Shown: positions 9,356-18,524, numbered from the stretch's first letter. The stretch is 64,000 bases of DNA from Pseudoalteromonas rhizosphaerae (GCF_902498845.1 NZ_CABVLM010000008.1:62001-126000), one strand, 5' to 3'. A program made the numbers and translations. Notes: generated by a model from the letters alone, not told the origin.

Positions 9356-11440
9356 TTAGCGAGGGTTTTCCTCTACCAAAACCTTATTGAGAAACGACGC
9401 AAGTACGCTGCGCATTTCGTCTACCCAAGGGTGAAATAGCCAAAAGGTGTGCGGTGTATCGGGTATGGTATACACTTGTTGATGGACGTTGTTTTTAATT
9501 AGCTGCGCTACAAAAGCATCTCTGCCAACATGAAAGCGGTCATGGGAAGAGTTAATAAATAACGTTGCTGGAGTATGTTTACTTAAATATTCTACCGGCG
9601 AAACCGCATGCCAAAGTTTTGGCTCTTGTGCATAACGCCCACCTAACCAAAGCGCTGCATAAGAAATCTTTCCAGGTTTATCTTCAAACATCCTAGCCGC
9701 TGTTGAGGTTAAATCAGCCACGCCGTCAATGTTCACGATTGCTTGCACTGCTTCGTAAGGCGATTTTGTATCGTGATTGGTACTCATGGCCCCGAATAAC
9801 GTGGCCATATGAGCACCAGAAGACGCCCCTAACACCGCGATTTTTTTGGTATCTATCATATATAATTTATGATGTTGTTTTAGCCACTTAATCGCATCGT
9901 TGATATCTGCCATTGCAGCTGGATAGAGCGCCGTTTTAGAGGTTCTATATTCGACACTTACCGCCACAAAACCTTGGCCAGCTAACCAGCGTGCCGTTGG
10001 CGTTTGATGAGACTTGTTACCAGTCCTCCATCCGCCGCCATGGATCATTACGACCAACGGTTTCGCCTGCTCTGCTTTATTAGGATAAAATAAGTCAAGG
10101 TGCAGCGTTGAGCCATCCACCGTTTTGTAAGCTAAGTTGTAATGTTCGCTGATGGACTGTGCTGTTTGCTCGATATTTTCCGGTTTGTTGATCGGACTAA
10201 TAAAAGGAAACTGTTTCTTGTTTTTTCGATACTCACTTTCAATGGTGTACTCAGCCATTTCACCACTGAGTGAATTGACCACCTCACGCGTAAATACCAG
10301 CTGTATTGCTTGTTGAATACGGGGAGATTGATACCATTCACCCAAGATATTTTCCCAAGTAAAAGATGCTGCTTTACTGTCATTTAGCTGTCTTCTATTC
10401 GTTGTTATAAATGCCCCAGGACCGGAAGAATTGTACTCAAAAAAGCGAGCATCTTCTGCTCGAAACACCTTTTTACCGCCTGTTCTAGCCGTCCCCCCCA
10501 TTGGGTGCCACGCTTGTTGTTGAATATGCGCTCCCATCCACGTATCTATAAATACGGTTTGTCCTATTGCATTAGGATCTGCATACCTTCCATCAGGGAA
10601 AGTAGTAGTTGGATGCCAAGGTCTTCCTAACCCCATACTATTGTCTTGCACTCCTTCCTCTGCGCTAAGTGCACAATCAATAAAAACCAGACCAAATGCT
10701 TGCTCAATATTAGTACTTGGTGCAGTAATAAAACCTATGGGTAACTGTTTGTTAGGTCTATTGCGGGTCACTATGTTCGACTTATAAAAAACGGCGGCTC
10801 CGCCCCCAAAAATAAAGTCAACATGACCACTTATAGTATTATTGAGAAATAAAGATCTCCCTGCTTTCGTGTAAAGAGTATCTTGATATCCACTGATTTT
10901 TACATGATTAAACAATGCTTTATCACTACCATAGTCGGTCAATACGGCCACGGCTTGTAAACCTGATACGCGTTTCGGATCATCTTTACTCATTGCATCG
11001 TAATATGGAAAATCAAAGCTATTTTCAATATGCAAGTTTTCAACACTAAAATTAGGCGATTTAATAGTTAACGTGGCTGAATTTGATGTTCCTAGATTAC
11101 CACCATTTTCTGTTACTTTGCCTGAATAATCATCAAAATATAATCGAGTAGTATCAGCCCCTGCACCTGATAACGTAATAAAAGGTTTGTTAATAACGAG
11201 TTTTTCATAATAGTCACCTGGGGCTATTTTAATAATATAGGGCTGAGATAAATTATTAGGTGCTTGCTCAATAGCTTGTGCAATGGTGGCAAAAGCGTGT
11301 TCATTGTTTTTATCAACAATTGCATCAACTCGTGGTGATACGAGTTCATTCGCAGATAAGCTTTGACATATAAGTCCAAAGAAAAATAATAAGCCCTGAA
11401 TAGTACCGCTTATTGTTTTTAACCGACCATGTAACTGCAT
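9356..11440 (-). CDS. Secreted two-domain esterase: pectin methylesterase (CE8) fused to an alpha/beta hydrolase
   Basis: 694 residues with AAGGA placed before the ATG at 11440 and a signal peptide (MQLHGRL..., cleaved near SLSA-NE). Residues 35-370 are a CE8 pectin methylesterase beta-helix: LQAVAVL, GYQDTLYTKAG, HVDFIFGGGAAVF and GLGRPWHP supply the catalytic Gln, two Asp and Arg. Residues 410-690 are an alpha/beta hydrolase with oxyanion MIHGGGW, nucleophile Ser in LGASSGAHMA and a C-terminal His in DTPHTFW. The second half resembles carboxylesterases that remove acetyl or similar groups, so one polypeptide may strip both methyl and acyl esters from pectin; that is inference. Next to a second pectinesterase and divergent from a TonB receptor. 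A GCCTC/GAGGC hairpin (9341-9354) follows the stop. Confidence 0.88.
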   Translation of the reverse strand: MQLHGRLKTISGTIQGLLFFFGLICQSLSANELVSPRVDAIVDKNNEHAFATIAQAIEQAPNNLSQPYIIKIAPGDYYEKLVINKPFITLSGAGADTTRLYFDDYSGKVTENGGNLGTSNSATLTIKSPNFSVENLHIENSFDFPYYDAMSKDDPKRVSGLQAVAVLTDYGSDKALFNHVKISGYQDTLYTKAGRSLFLNNTISGHVDFIFGGGAAVFYKSNIVTRNRPNKQLPIGFITAPSTNIEQAFGLVFIDCALSAEEGVQDNSMGLGRPWHPTTTFPDGRYADPNAIGQTVFIDTWMGAHIQQQAWHPMGGTARTGGKKVFRAEDARFFEYNSSGPGAFITTNRRQLNDSKAASFTWENILGEWYQSPRIQQAIQLVFTREVVNSLSGEMAEYTIESEYRKNKKQFPFISPINKPENIEQTAQSISEHYNLAYKTVDGSTLHLDLFYPNKAEQAKPLVVMIHGGGWRTGNKSHQTPTARWLAGQGFVAVSVEYRTSKTALYPAAMADINDAIKWLKQHHKLYMIDTKKIAVLGASSGAHMATLFGAMSTNHDTKSPYEAVQAIVNIDGVADLTSTAARMFEDKPGKISYAALWLGGRYAQEPKLWHAVSPVEYLSKHTPATLFINSSHDRFHVGRDAFVAQLIKNNVHQQVYTIPDTPHTFWLFHPWVDEMRSVLASFLNKVLVEENPR

Positions 11441-11504
11441 GTGAAGTTTTCCTTACATAGTAAAAATAGCATGTTTAAAGTAGGCCTGTGGCGAGTAAGT
11501 AAGA

Positions 11505-12497
11505 TCATTTTTTACTAACTATATTTGGCTGCCAGCCACGCATCACGTTTTTAATGGTGTAGTCTTGCGCTTCGACTTGACTCAGTTGATGCGCCCAAGC
11601 CACTCGCTTAATACTATTAGTCCCCTGCCCTGAGTTATTAAACTCAGCATAAAAAACGGTTTCCTGTTTACTAACATCCCCCCAATTTTGCCAACCTTCA
11701 GGAGCAATATGCTGACCTAAATCAGAGTTAATGAACACAGTTTTAGCGTGGTGTCTCCAAGGACGGCCAAGATAAACTTTATCAACAGCAGCACTGGCAG
11801 TTAGCTTTACACGATTAAACACAAATCCAAATGCCTGATTTTTAGGGGTAGAAGCAGCTGTAATATAAGAGTTACTAAGTGACTTAACTTCACAGTCTTC
11901 GAACATTGCTGTGCCTTCACCAAAAATAAAGTCTGTGGTGCCTTCGATATAACAATCTTTGAAATACGAGCGAAACCCTTCGCCAGCTAGGTACAAGGAA
12001 TCTTGATGGCCTTTGATAGCTACGTTATTTATGCTTACTCGATCAGCCTCGATATGCAAAGCAACAGCCTGCCCAACCGCGCCTGCACTATTAATAATAG
12101 TCAAATTTTGGGCGCTAAAGTCATTCCCTCGCACCATTAATGTATATGTGTGAAAGGTACTATTTCGACCTAAATTTATCTTATTAAAATGGTCGCCATA
12201 GGTAATAATTGTATTTTCTTTACTTTCACCTATTAGTTTTATTCGTGTATTCCATGAGTAAACTTCTACCTTTTCTGCATAAACGCCATTTTTAACGAAA
12301 ATACTTATGTCATGCCAAGGGTAAGTTTTACTTGCATTGATTGCTGCCTGAATGGAAGTAAAATCGCCCGTACCATCTTTGGAGACTACCATGTTTGTGG
12401 CGTACTCTTGAGCCACTACCGCTCGCGTCCCAAATAATACAAGCAACAATGTAATTAAAAGCATTAAAGGACTTGTTCTTTTGTTTAGTGTAATCAC
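11505..12497 (-). CDS. Secreted pectin methylesterase, CE8
   Basis: 330 residues if translation starts at the GTG at 12497, which has AAGGGTGG eight bases upstream; a GTG at 12509 gives four more residues but overlaps that site. A signal peptide (hydrophobic LMLLITLLLVLFG, cleavage near VVA-QE) precedes a single CE8 beta-helix. Catalytic elements are all visible: GQAVALH, GHQDSLYLAG, TTDFIFGEG and YLGRPWRHH. The enzyme de-esterifies homogalacturonan so that lyases can cut it. It lies 64 bases before the fusion esterase on the same strand, likely one operon, and divergent from the receptor gene. Two operator-like palindromes lie upstream. Confidence 0.93.
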   Translation of the reverse strand: MITLNKRTSPLMLLITLLLVLFGTRAVVAQEYATNMVVSKDGTGDFTSIQAAINASKTYPWHDISIFVKNGVYAEKVEVYSWNTRIKLIGESKENTIITYGDHFNKINLGRNSTFHTYTLMVRGNDFSAQNLTIINSAGAVGQAVALHIEADRVSINNVAIKGHQDSLYLAGEGFRSYFKDCYIEGTTDFIFGEGTAMFEDCEVKSLSNSYITAASTPKNQAFGFVFNRVKLTASAAVDKVYLGRPWRHHAKTVFINSDLGQHIAPEGWQNWGDVSKQETVFYAEFNNSGQGTNSIKRVAWAHQLSQVEAQDYTIKNVMRGWQPNIVSKK

Positions 12498-12709
12498 TGT
12501 CGTAACCACCCTTTTATTATTGATATCACAATCTTTCTCATCTTATGGGGACAATGACTGAACACCTGTAGCCATAACTTCTACATAGCAGTCACAGTTT
12601 GCAACATAGCTGATTTTCTGTGAGCGAAGTTAGTATGTAGCGCAATTCCAACTAATTGGACTGGTATTTATCCAAAAAATCTTCTTCAATACTTATTTCT
12701 AACAAATTA

Positions 12710-12723
12710 TGCTACCGGTGGCA
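12710..12723. promoter_or_regulatory. LacI-type operator, proximal to the pectinesterase operon
   Basis: TGCTACCGGTGGCA, a 14-bp dyad with a central CCGG and one mismatch between arms, typical in shape of LacI-family operators. It lies about 210 bases upstream of the pectinesterase start. No regulator gene is adjacent. Confidence 0.6.
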
Positions 12724-12829
12724 AATTTATTTAAATATCATTCTCTAAAAAATCAGCGTGTTATTTTTTACAAAAATAAAGCTCGCAGATCTAATGATAC
12801 ATTATATTAACAAACCACTTGACCCAAAC

Positions 12830-12843
12830 TGCCACCGGTGGCA
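12830..12843. promoter_or_regulatory. LacI-type operator, proximal to the TonB receptor
   Basis: TGCCACCGGTGGCA is a perfect 14-bp palindrome exactly 120 bases from its partner at 12710. A TTGACC at 12819-12824 just before it could be a -35 element, though no well-spaced -10 was found. The 476-base gap between the divergent genes otherwise holds only AT-rich sequence. Confidence 0.65.
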
Positions 12844-12973
12844 ACCTAATTAAAATAAATTTTATTAGTGGTAACTTATGTAAACAAATTAACAGCATCT
12901 CTACTTTTTATTTAACGCGCTACTTTATCAAATAGTGCGCAATTTAATCTTTCTTTGTTCCAAGGGAGCAATA

Positions 12974-15691
12974 ATGAAACTCACACACACATTTATAAAA
13001 AGCTTAATTGCTACTAACGTGCTTGCCGCCCTTACCGTAAGTTCATTCTTTAGTAACGCTCAAGAATCTCAACCAGCAGCATCTGAGGATGTTGAGGTCA
13101 TTGAAGTAAAAGGCTTTCGTGGTTCTTTAATTAAAGCCTTAGAAGCCAAACGAGATGCAGCTAATACTCGTGAGTCAATTATGGCTGAAGATATTGGTAA
13201 GTTTCCAGACTTGAATGTGGCAGAAGCCATTCAGCGAGTTCCTGGAGTGGCAATATCGCGCGAAGGTGGTGAAGGTCGTAATATTGTTCTACGAGGTTTT
13301 AGCCCGGGTTTTACCCGAACTACGCTTAACGGTATGGAAGTACCCGCAGGAAGTGATGGTCTCGATTCTGGCGGCGTAACTGTTAACAATAGTCGAGCCT
13401 TTGACTTCCATGTATTTGCATCAGAGCTTTTCAACCGTATAGATATTCAAAAAACGCAAACAGCCTCGATTGAAGAAGGTGGTATTGCTGGTACAGTCGA
13501 TATGTACTCTGCACGCCCTTTTGATAACTCCGGCTTCAATTCGACCCTGTCACTTAAAGGTGGCTATAATGATTTAACCAGTGAAGTTGACCCTAGGTTT
13601 GCTTTCTTAGCCAGTAATACATTTGCTGATAATACCTTTGGTGCACTTTTTTCGGTTGCAGTATCAGATAGAAGTGTGCGTCAAGAAGGCTTTGGCAGCG
13701 TGCGCTGGGAGCCAACAAATCGAATTGGTAATGGCACATGGGGTGACACTTCTGGGCTGGCGACCATCAACGGAACGCCTAGTAATTACTGTGGTGCTGA
13801 AGAAGCTATATCCTGTTTATGGGTACCTCGGTTACCGCGGGCTGATTTTTTCGGGAATGAGCAAAAACGTATTGGGGTTACCGGTTCTTTGCAATATAAG
13901 CCTAATGACGACATGTTATTCACATTGGATATATTGCATTCTGAGTTAGAAAATGATCGCAGAAACTACAACTCTATGGAGTGGCTAGTTAATCGTGGTG
14001 CTCCGGGTGATTTCCAAGGTCAAAGCCCCGTTTCGTTTACGGTCGATGAGTCGGGTAAAGTCCTTATTGCTGGCAGTTTTGAAAATGTCACCTCATGGTA
14101 CGAAAGCCGATACCAGGTGTCAGATTCGATATTTGACCAGTATGTGTTATCTGGCGATATTCAACTTAATGATCGCTGGTCGCTTGACCTTATGGCTGGT
14201 ATGGCTAAAAACGACGCTGACAGAGAAGAAATTCGTTATTACTACCGATCGGTTCCCCACTTCTACTCCTATGATTACAGCAGTGGAAATGCAGCGACAG
14301 TAGATTATGGCGATTACGATACGACCGATCCTAATAACTACCTTGATGCAGTCAATGCCTCTAATCGTAGTGACGATGTTAAAAAATCAAATACCACAGT
14401 GAAACTGGATCTCGCTTATGCCGGAGATAGCTTTGATATAAAAACCGGACTTGCCTTTAATGACAGAGAAGTAGAATATCGAACGGCAGATGGTGACTTT
14501 ACTCCCTTTGATCCTTCAAAATATACAACCCCATTTCCGTATTCGGATTTTGGTAAAGGCTTAGATGGCGCTACTTTGGCTCCTTTTCTTGTTGCTGACT
14601 TTGATAAGCTAGAGGCCGACGGTATTCTTACTCATAATTATACCAATAATGCAGCTCAAGGCTGGGTGGTAGGTGAGAAAACACAAGCCCTTTACCTTGA
14701 ATTAAACAGTGATCATGAAATTGGTGATATGTATCTTCGTACTAACTTTGGCGTGCGCTATGTCAACACTGAGGTCACTTCTGAAGCCATTATAAACAAT
14801 AGTCCTTTGTCGGTTACGCGCGATTACAATAACTTCTTACCATCGATGAATTTAGCACTTGAAGTCACCGATGATATAGTGACGCGTTTTGCTTATGCTC
14901 GCAGCATGACTCGCCCAAGTCTAGGTAGTTTAAATATTGCTTCACCGCAGTTTGGGTATACGACTTTTACTGTAGGTAACTTAGGTAATCCTGGACTCAA
15001 CCCTTATGAATCAAATGATGTTGACCTGAGTGTTGAATGGTATTTCGCAGAAGAAGCTGTTGTTGCTTTTAATGTTTTTAATAAAGACATAGTGACCTCT
15101 CTTGATACTGAAGAAGTAGAAAAACTGGTAGACGAAGAGTTTTGGCCATCTATTTACGCTGATCCTCAGTATATAGCCACAGCCCCCCTAGGTGACCCTG
15201 CATCGCAAACCTATACACACCGCATACCAGTCAATAATAACGACGGCTATAGCGTAACTGGTTATGAGCTAATGTATCAACAACCCTTTATCTTTTTAGA
15301 CGGTTGGCTGTCTAACTTTGGTGTGGTTGCTAACTTCACACATGTAAGCGCACAAGACTCTACAGGCTTGTCACCCAATTCTTATAATGCAACATTGTAT
15401 TATGATGAAGAAAACTATGGCGCTCGTATATCATTAAACAAACGCGATGATTACCTACTTCAAGAGCCAGCCGGAAACGGCCATGCTCAAGAGCGTAAGT
15501 TTGGTCCGACTCATGTAGACGTATCTGCATTTTATAATGTGAATGAAAACATTTCGCTTTCACTAGAAATTATTAATTTAACAGACGAAGTTGAACGTAT
15601 ATATGGTACCGGAGACGGAGATCTCAACTTAACGAGAGAATACAGCCATACCGGTACACAATACTTTATCGGCGCAAGTTATACATTTTAG
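12974..15691 (+). CDS. TonB-dependent outer membrane receptor, probable pectin-oligomer importer
   Basis: 905 residues from the ATG at 12974, set by AAGGGAG six bases upstream; an in-frame start 39 bases earlier lacks both this and the signal peptide. A signal peptide ends near SNA-QE. A TonB-box-like segment (VEVIEVKGFRGSL) and the plug domain follow (IGKFPDLNVAEAIQRVPGVA, RNIVLRGF). The rest is a 22-strand beta-barrel ending in aromatic Phe (YFIGASYTF). The variant starting RGSLIKALEAKRDA belongs to the large carbohydrate-receptor group common in Alteromonadales and Caulobacter. Its substrate is inferred from the divergent pectinesterases and the shared operators, not from the sequence of the receptor itself. 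Confidence 0.9.
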   Translation: MKLTHTFIKSLIATNVLAALTVSSFFSNAQESQPAASEDVEVIEVKGFRGSLIKALEAKRDAANTRESIMAEDIGKFPDLNVAEAIQRVPGVAISREGGEGRNIVLRGFSPGFTRTTLNGMEVPAGSDGLDSGGVTVNNSRAFDFHVFASELFNRIDIQKTQTASIEEGGIAGTVDMYSARPFDNSGFNSTLSLKGGYNDLTSEVDPRFAFLASNTFADNTFGALFSVAVSDRSVRQEGFGSVRWEPTNRIGNGTWGDTSGLATINGTPSNYCGAEEAISCLWVPRLPRADFFGNEQKRIGVTGSLQYKPNDDMLFTLDILHSELENDRRNYNSMEWLVNRGAPGDFQGQSPVSFTVDESGKVLIAGSFENVTSWYESRYQVSDSIFDQYVLSGDIQLNDRWSLDLMAGMAKNDADREEIRYYYRSVPHFYSYDYSSGNAATVDYGDYDTTDPNNYLDAVNASNRSDDVKKSNTTVKLDLAYAGDSFDIKTGLAFNDREVEYRTADGDFTPFDPSKYTTPFPYSDFGKGLDGATLAPFLVADFDKLEADGILTHNYTNNAAQGWVVGEKTQALYLELNSDHEIGDMYLRTNFGVRYVNTEVTSEAIINNSPLSVTRDYNNFLPSMNLALEVTDDIVTRFAYARSMTRPSLGSLNIASPQFGYTTFTVGNLGNPGLNPYESNDVDLSVEWYFAEEAVVAFNVFNKDIVTSLDTEEVEKLVDEEFWPSIYADPQYIATAPLGDPASQTYTHRIPVNNNDGYSVTGYELMYQQPFIFLDGWLSNFGVVANFTHVSAQDSTGLSPNSYNATLYYDEENYGARISLNKRDDYLLQEPAGNGHAQERKFGPTHVDVSAFYNVNENISLSLEIINLTDEVERIYGTGDGDLNLTREYSHTGTQYFIGASYTF

Positions 15692-15726
15692 TAAACTGCA
15701 ACGAATCAGTGTCTATTTGAACTGAT

Positions 15727-15765
15727 AAAAAAGCCCGCAGATACATAAAATATGCGGGCTTTTTT
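15727..15765 (+). terminator. Intrinsic terminator of the TonB receptor
   Basis: AAAAAAGCCCGCA and its complement flank a 13-base loop and end in a T-run, 35 bases after the stop codon. Confidence 0.9.
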
Positions 15766-16033
15766 GTATCTAGCTTTTATGTAATGTTTGTAAAAACCCA
15801 TAAAGATATGCAAAAAGTAGACTGCGATGAGCTCGCAATAATCGATTACTGCGTAACGCGCCTATATGTGTTTGCCGTAAGCTACTTGCTTAACAGCCAC
15901 ATCGACATACGAAGTAAACGAATTTGCTTATTGAATTAGAGTTGATTTAGAATTGACCGTCACTATATAAAAACGGTCAAATAAAATACTAGTGCCTATT
16001 GACCGAGTTAAGGCTCATATGTGTTGAGTGCCA

Positions 16034-16510
16034 CTATCGCCATACTTCTTCTTTACACTCTTTGAATTTTTCTGAAGTGTAAATATATATTTTTTTACTT
16101 AAATTTACCCAAGATAAACCTACCTTTCTGACTTGGCAGTGGGCAGAGCTAGGGAATTTGTTTTGAATTACTTCAAATGAACCATCAGACTGCTCAAAGG
16201 ATACATAAACATCATGACGTAAGCCGTCTTTACATTGATTATTTGAATCTCGTTGATACTCATATTTGTTTCTAGGAATACTATGAATTAATGTTTCAAA
16301 CTCTAATAGAACATCATCTGCTATTTTTGATTTACACGGCATTGCATTAGCGTATAAGTCAGTATTCCAAAAAATGTCACCATCACTATTTAACCAAACG
16401 AAATCTGTAGTCCGCATATTTTTCATTTCAATACGAGTTATCCAATCTCCCTCTTTAGCATGACTTACATATGGGAGTGTAATAAATAATAAAACTAGAA
16501 ATATACGCAT
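16034..16510 (-). CDS. Unknown secreted protein, putative cassette gene
   Basis: 158 residues with a clear signal peptide (MRIFLVLLFITLPYVSHA-KE), so probably periplasmic. Four cysteines lie in the mature part (MPCKSK, NNQCKDG, SAHCQVR, FKECKEE) and could form two disulfides. I do not recognise the family. On its own strand GTTAAAT, a perfect match to the integron core-site consensus GTTRRRY, lies about 16 bases before the ATG. ACTCAAC, a match to RYYYAAC, follows the stop by a few bases. These are the places where core sites would be in an integron cassette, but a full attC fold around this gene was not found. AT-rich and unlike the flanking genes. Confidence 0.6.
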   Translation of the reverse strand: MRIFLVLLFITLPYVSHAKEGDWITRIEMKNMRTTDFVWLNSDGDIFWNTDLYANAMPCKSKIADDVLLEFETLIHSIPRNKYEYQRDSNNQCKDGLRHDVYVSFEQSDGSFEVIQNKFPSSAHCQVRKVGLSWVNLSKKIYIYTSEKFKECKEEVWR

Positions 16511-16528
16511 ACGCTTCCTTGTGGCATT

Positions 16529-16744
16529 TAACGAGGCTGTAGAATAACTCGTTTTTAATTTATTTTTATTGATGCATTAACCATAGTCGAGTTCCTATTT
16601 TGATTCAATCGACAACTGACTTTTACGTAAAATATAAAAGAGGATTTGCTGTTGTTTTAATGGGCGTTTTGGAAGGTATGACAGGTGTTTAAGTGGCTTA
16701 TTTGGAGAGGTAGCAGCTTACCTTTATTAATGTAGTGTGTTTTA
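16529..16744. repeat. 216-bp direct repeat, copy A
   Basis: Nearly identical to 17694-17909, differing by a few substitutions and one single-base indel. It begins with a small hairpin (AACGAG/CTCGTT). No convincing gene is seen in it. It lies directly before the start of the 158-residue secreted protein gene on the reverse strand. Confidence 0.8.
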
Positions 16745-16879
16745 CATGTGCGAATTAGTTTTCAAGTTAAACCTCTTTTACTTCTCTTTCTCTGCTCTTT
16801 GTGCAAAAGATCTTTAATTGAATTATTCAAAACGAGGTTAAGAGACGCTGCGCTTTAGAGTAATACTGATACTAGATCC

Positions 16880-17303
16880 ATGAAGTCTTTACGCGGTTGG
16901 GTATACTATTACCTTACAGCCAATGCTTATAAGCTAACGGTGGATTTAGATCACTGGATCCGCCGTAGGATAAGAATGTGCTACTGGCGGCAATGTCGCT
17001 ATTTATAAGGAATAGCACGCACCAAAGTACGCAGTTTAATGAAACTGGGTGTCAGCGAACGGCTCGCCATAGCCTGTGGTATCACCAGTACCAAAAGTAG
17101 GCGCTTGGAAGCGAAGGCCCTTGTAGAAGCTCAAAAACAAAAGGAATTAACATTGCATTAGGCAATGATTACTTAGCTTCACAAGGGTTAGTGTCATTGA
17201 GAGATATTTGGATCAATATTCATTACGGGAGATGAACCGCCCATTGCGGACCCGCATGATGGGTGGTGTGGGGGCTGGAGGTTAGAGACCTCCGGCTACC
17301 CGA
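16880..17303 (+). mobile_element. Degenerate group II intron 3' end, copy 1 (reverse transcriptase remnant plus domains V and VI)
   Basis: Forward-strand translation gives pieces of a group II intron reverse transcriptase/maturase: KSLRGWVYYYLT, LDHWIRRRIRMCYWRQC, a stop, then RTKVRSLMKLGVSERLAI. After a frameshift comes LASQGLVSLRDIWINIHYGR and a stop. Directly after lies a domain V-like hairpin (17234-17269): CCGCCCAT pairs with ATGGGTGG, and inner TGCG pairs with CGCA leaving a TG bulge. A domain VI-like stem (GGAGGT/ACCTCC) follows with an unpaired A near CTACCC. The intron end at CCCGA abuts the stop codon of the next reverse-strand gene. The 5' part is missing, so it cannot be mobile by itself. 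Confidence 0.8.
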
Positions 17304-17663
17304 TTAGCTATTCAATTCACTAATAGCTTGAGTCATACCCTTTTCAATTAACTCTAATGCTTTATCTTGGGATAGCTCTTGATGAGCACAGCGACAAGTT
17401 ACCAAATAATTAGAGTTGTTGTCTTTAGGATACATAGCAAAAGTAATGTACTTATAATCACTTTTAAATACTCTTGTCCCAGTAATTAAGGTAAATGATA
17501 AAGGCAAGCGTTGATCATAGTCATGGCAACTTTGTACGCGATCAACAGCGTCACCAGCATTACTATTTAGTTTAATAATATATTTGTCTTTACCCGTTGG
17601 AGTAACGTCTTTATATACCGTTGCATTTACTGCGTATACCGATATTGATTTCCCTTCTTTCAT
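17304..17663 (-). CDS. Unknown 119-residue protein, putative cassette gene
   Basis: A compact soluble protein without signal peptide or membrane segment. It has two Cys pairs of possible interest (SCHDYDQ, TCRCAHQEL) and ends in a helical region (ALELIEKGMTQAISELNS). I do not recognise it. It is boxed by an 11-bp perfect inverted repeat: 17304-17314 covers its stop codon and 17686-17696 lies just upstream. GTTAGCT, close to the integron core site, precedes it by about 30 bases on its own strand. It is sandwiched between an intron remnant and the second 216-bp repeat, which suggests delivery as a cassette. Confidence 0.6.
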   Translation of the reverse strand: MKEGKSISVYAVNATVYKDVTPTGKDKYIIKLNSNAGDAVDRVQSCHDYDQRLPLSFTLITGTRVFKSDYKYITFAMYPKDNNSNYLVTCRCAHQELSQDKALELIEKGMTQAISELNS

Positions 17664-17693
17664 TATGACTCCAATGCAGATTTGATGAATAGC

Positions 17694-17909
17694 TAACGAG
17701 GCTGTAGAATAACTCGTTTTTGATTTATTTTTATTGATGCATTAACCATAGCCGAGTTCCTATTTTGATTCAATCGACAACTGACTTTTACGTGAAATAT
17801 AAAAAGAGGATTTACTGTTGCTTTAATGGGCGTTTTGGAAGGTATCACAGGTGTTTAAGTGGCTTATTTGGAGAGGTAGCAGCTTACCTTTATTAATGCA
17901 TCGTGTTTT
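17694..17909. repeat. 216-bp direct repeat, copy B
   Basis: Second copy of the segment at 16529-16744, in the same orientation. The sequence diverges sharply after 17909. The stretch from there to the next intron remnant (17910-18137) shows no gene, only a short inverted repeat (GAATG...CATTC type) without clear meaning. Confidence 0.8.
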
Positions 17910-18137
17910 GCAGCTTTTCTATATTATGAACTAAGCAATACAGTTGCCGCAGTATGAAGTGAAAGCATTCACTTTCATTTGACCGCGTAAGGTCAACTTA
18001 TTCATGCCTTTATTGACTGTAATATTCCGCTGTTTATTTAAAGGAATGCAGGCTCTATACAGCCTAGTCGTTTGCCATTCCTTCAATAAAAAGCTGCCGT
18101 CGCCCCATTGGGCTGTCTATTTTGACTTTGATTATTA

Positions 18138-18524
18138 TAGCTAACGGTGGATTTAGATCTCTGGATCCGCCGTAGGATAAAAATGTGCTACTGGCGACAA
18201 TGGCACTATTTATAAGGAATAGCACGCACCAAAGTACGCAGTTTAATGAAATTGGGTGTTAGCGAACGACTCGCCATTGCATGTGGTATCACCAGTACCA
18301 AAAGTAGGCACTTGGAAGCGAAGGTCCTTGTAGAAGCTCAAAAACAAAAGGAATTAACATTGCGCTAGGCAATGACTATTTAGCGTCACAAGGGTTAGCG
18401 TCATTAAGAGATATTTGGATCAATATTCACTACGGGAGATGAACCGCCCATTGCACTTCCTGCTAATAAAAAGCGCATGATGGGTGGTGTGGGGGCTGGA
18501 GGTTAGAGACCTCCGGCTACCCGA
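18138..18524 (+). mobile_element. Degenerate group II intron 3' end, copy 2
   Basis: Closely similar to 16917-17303. It has the same broken reverse transcriptase pieces (LDLWIRRRIKMCYW-type, RTKVRSLMKLGVSERLAI, SLRDIWINIHYGR) with the same frameshift and stop, followed by domain V and VI. The loop of domain V is changed: GGACCC of copy 1 is replaced by about 19 unrelated bases. Sharing the same lesions means the copies arose by duplication after the intron had decayed, or by movement of the decayed form. The following 160 bases show no gene. Confidence 0.75.

Noticed and set aside
16529..16744. 216-bp repeat as an attC site
   Set aside because: It has a core-site match at one edge, but no matching second core and no paired inner arms; it is also too long.
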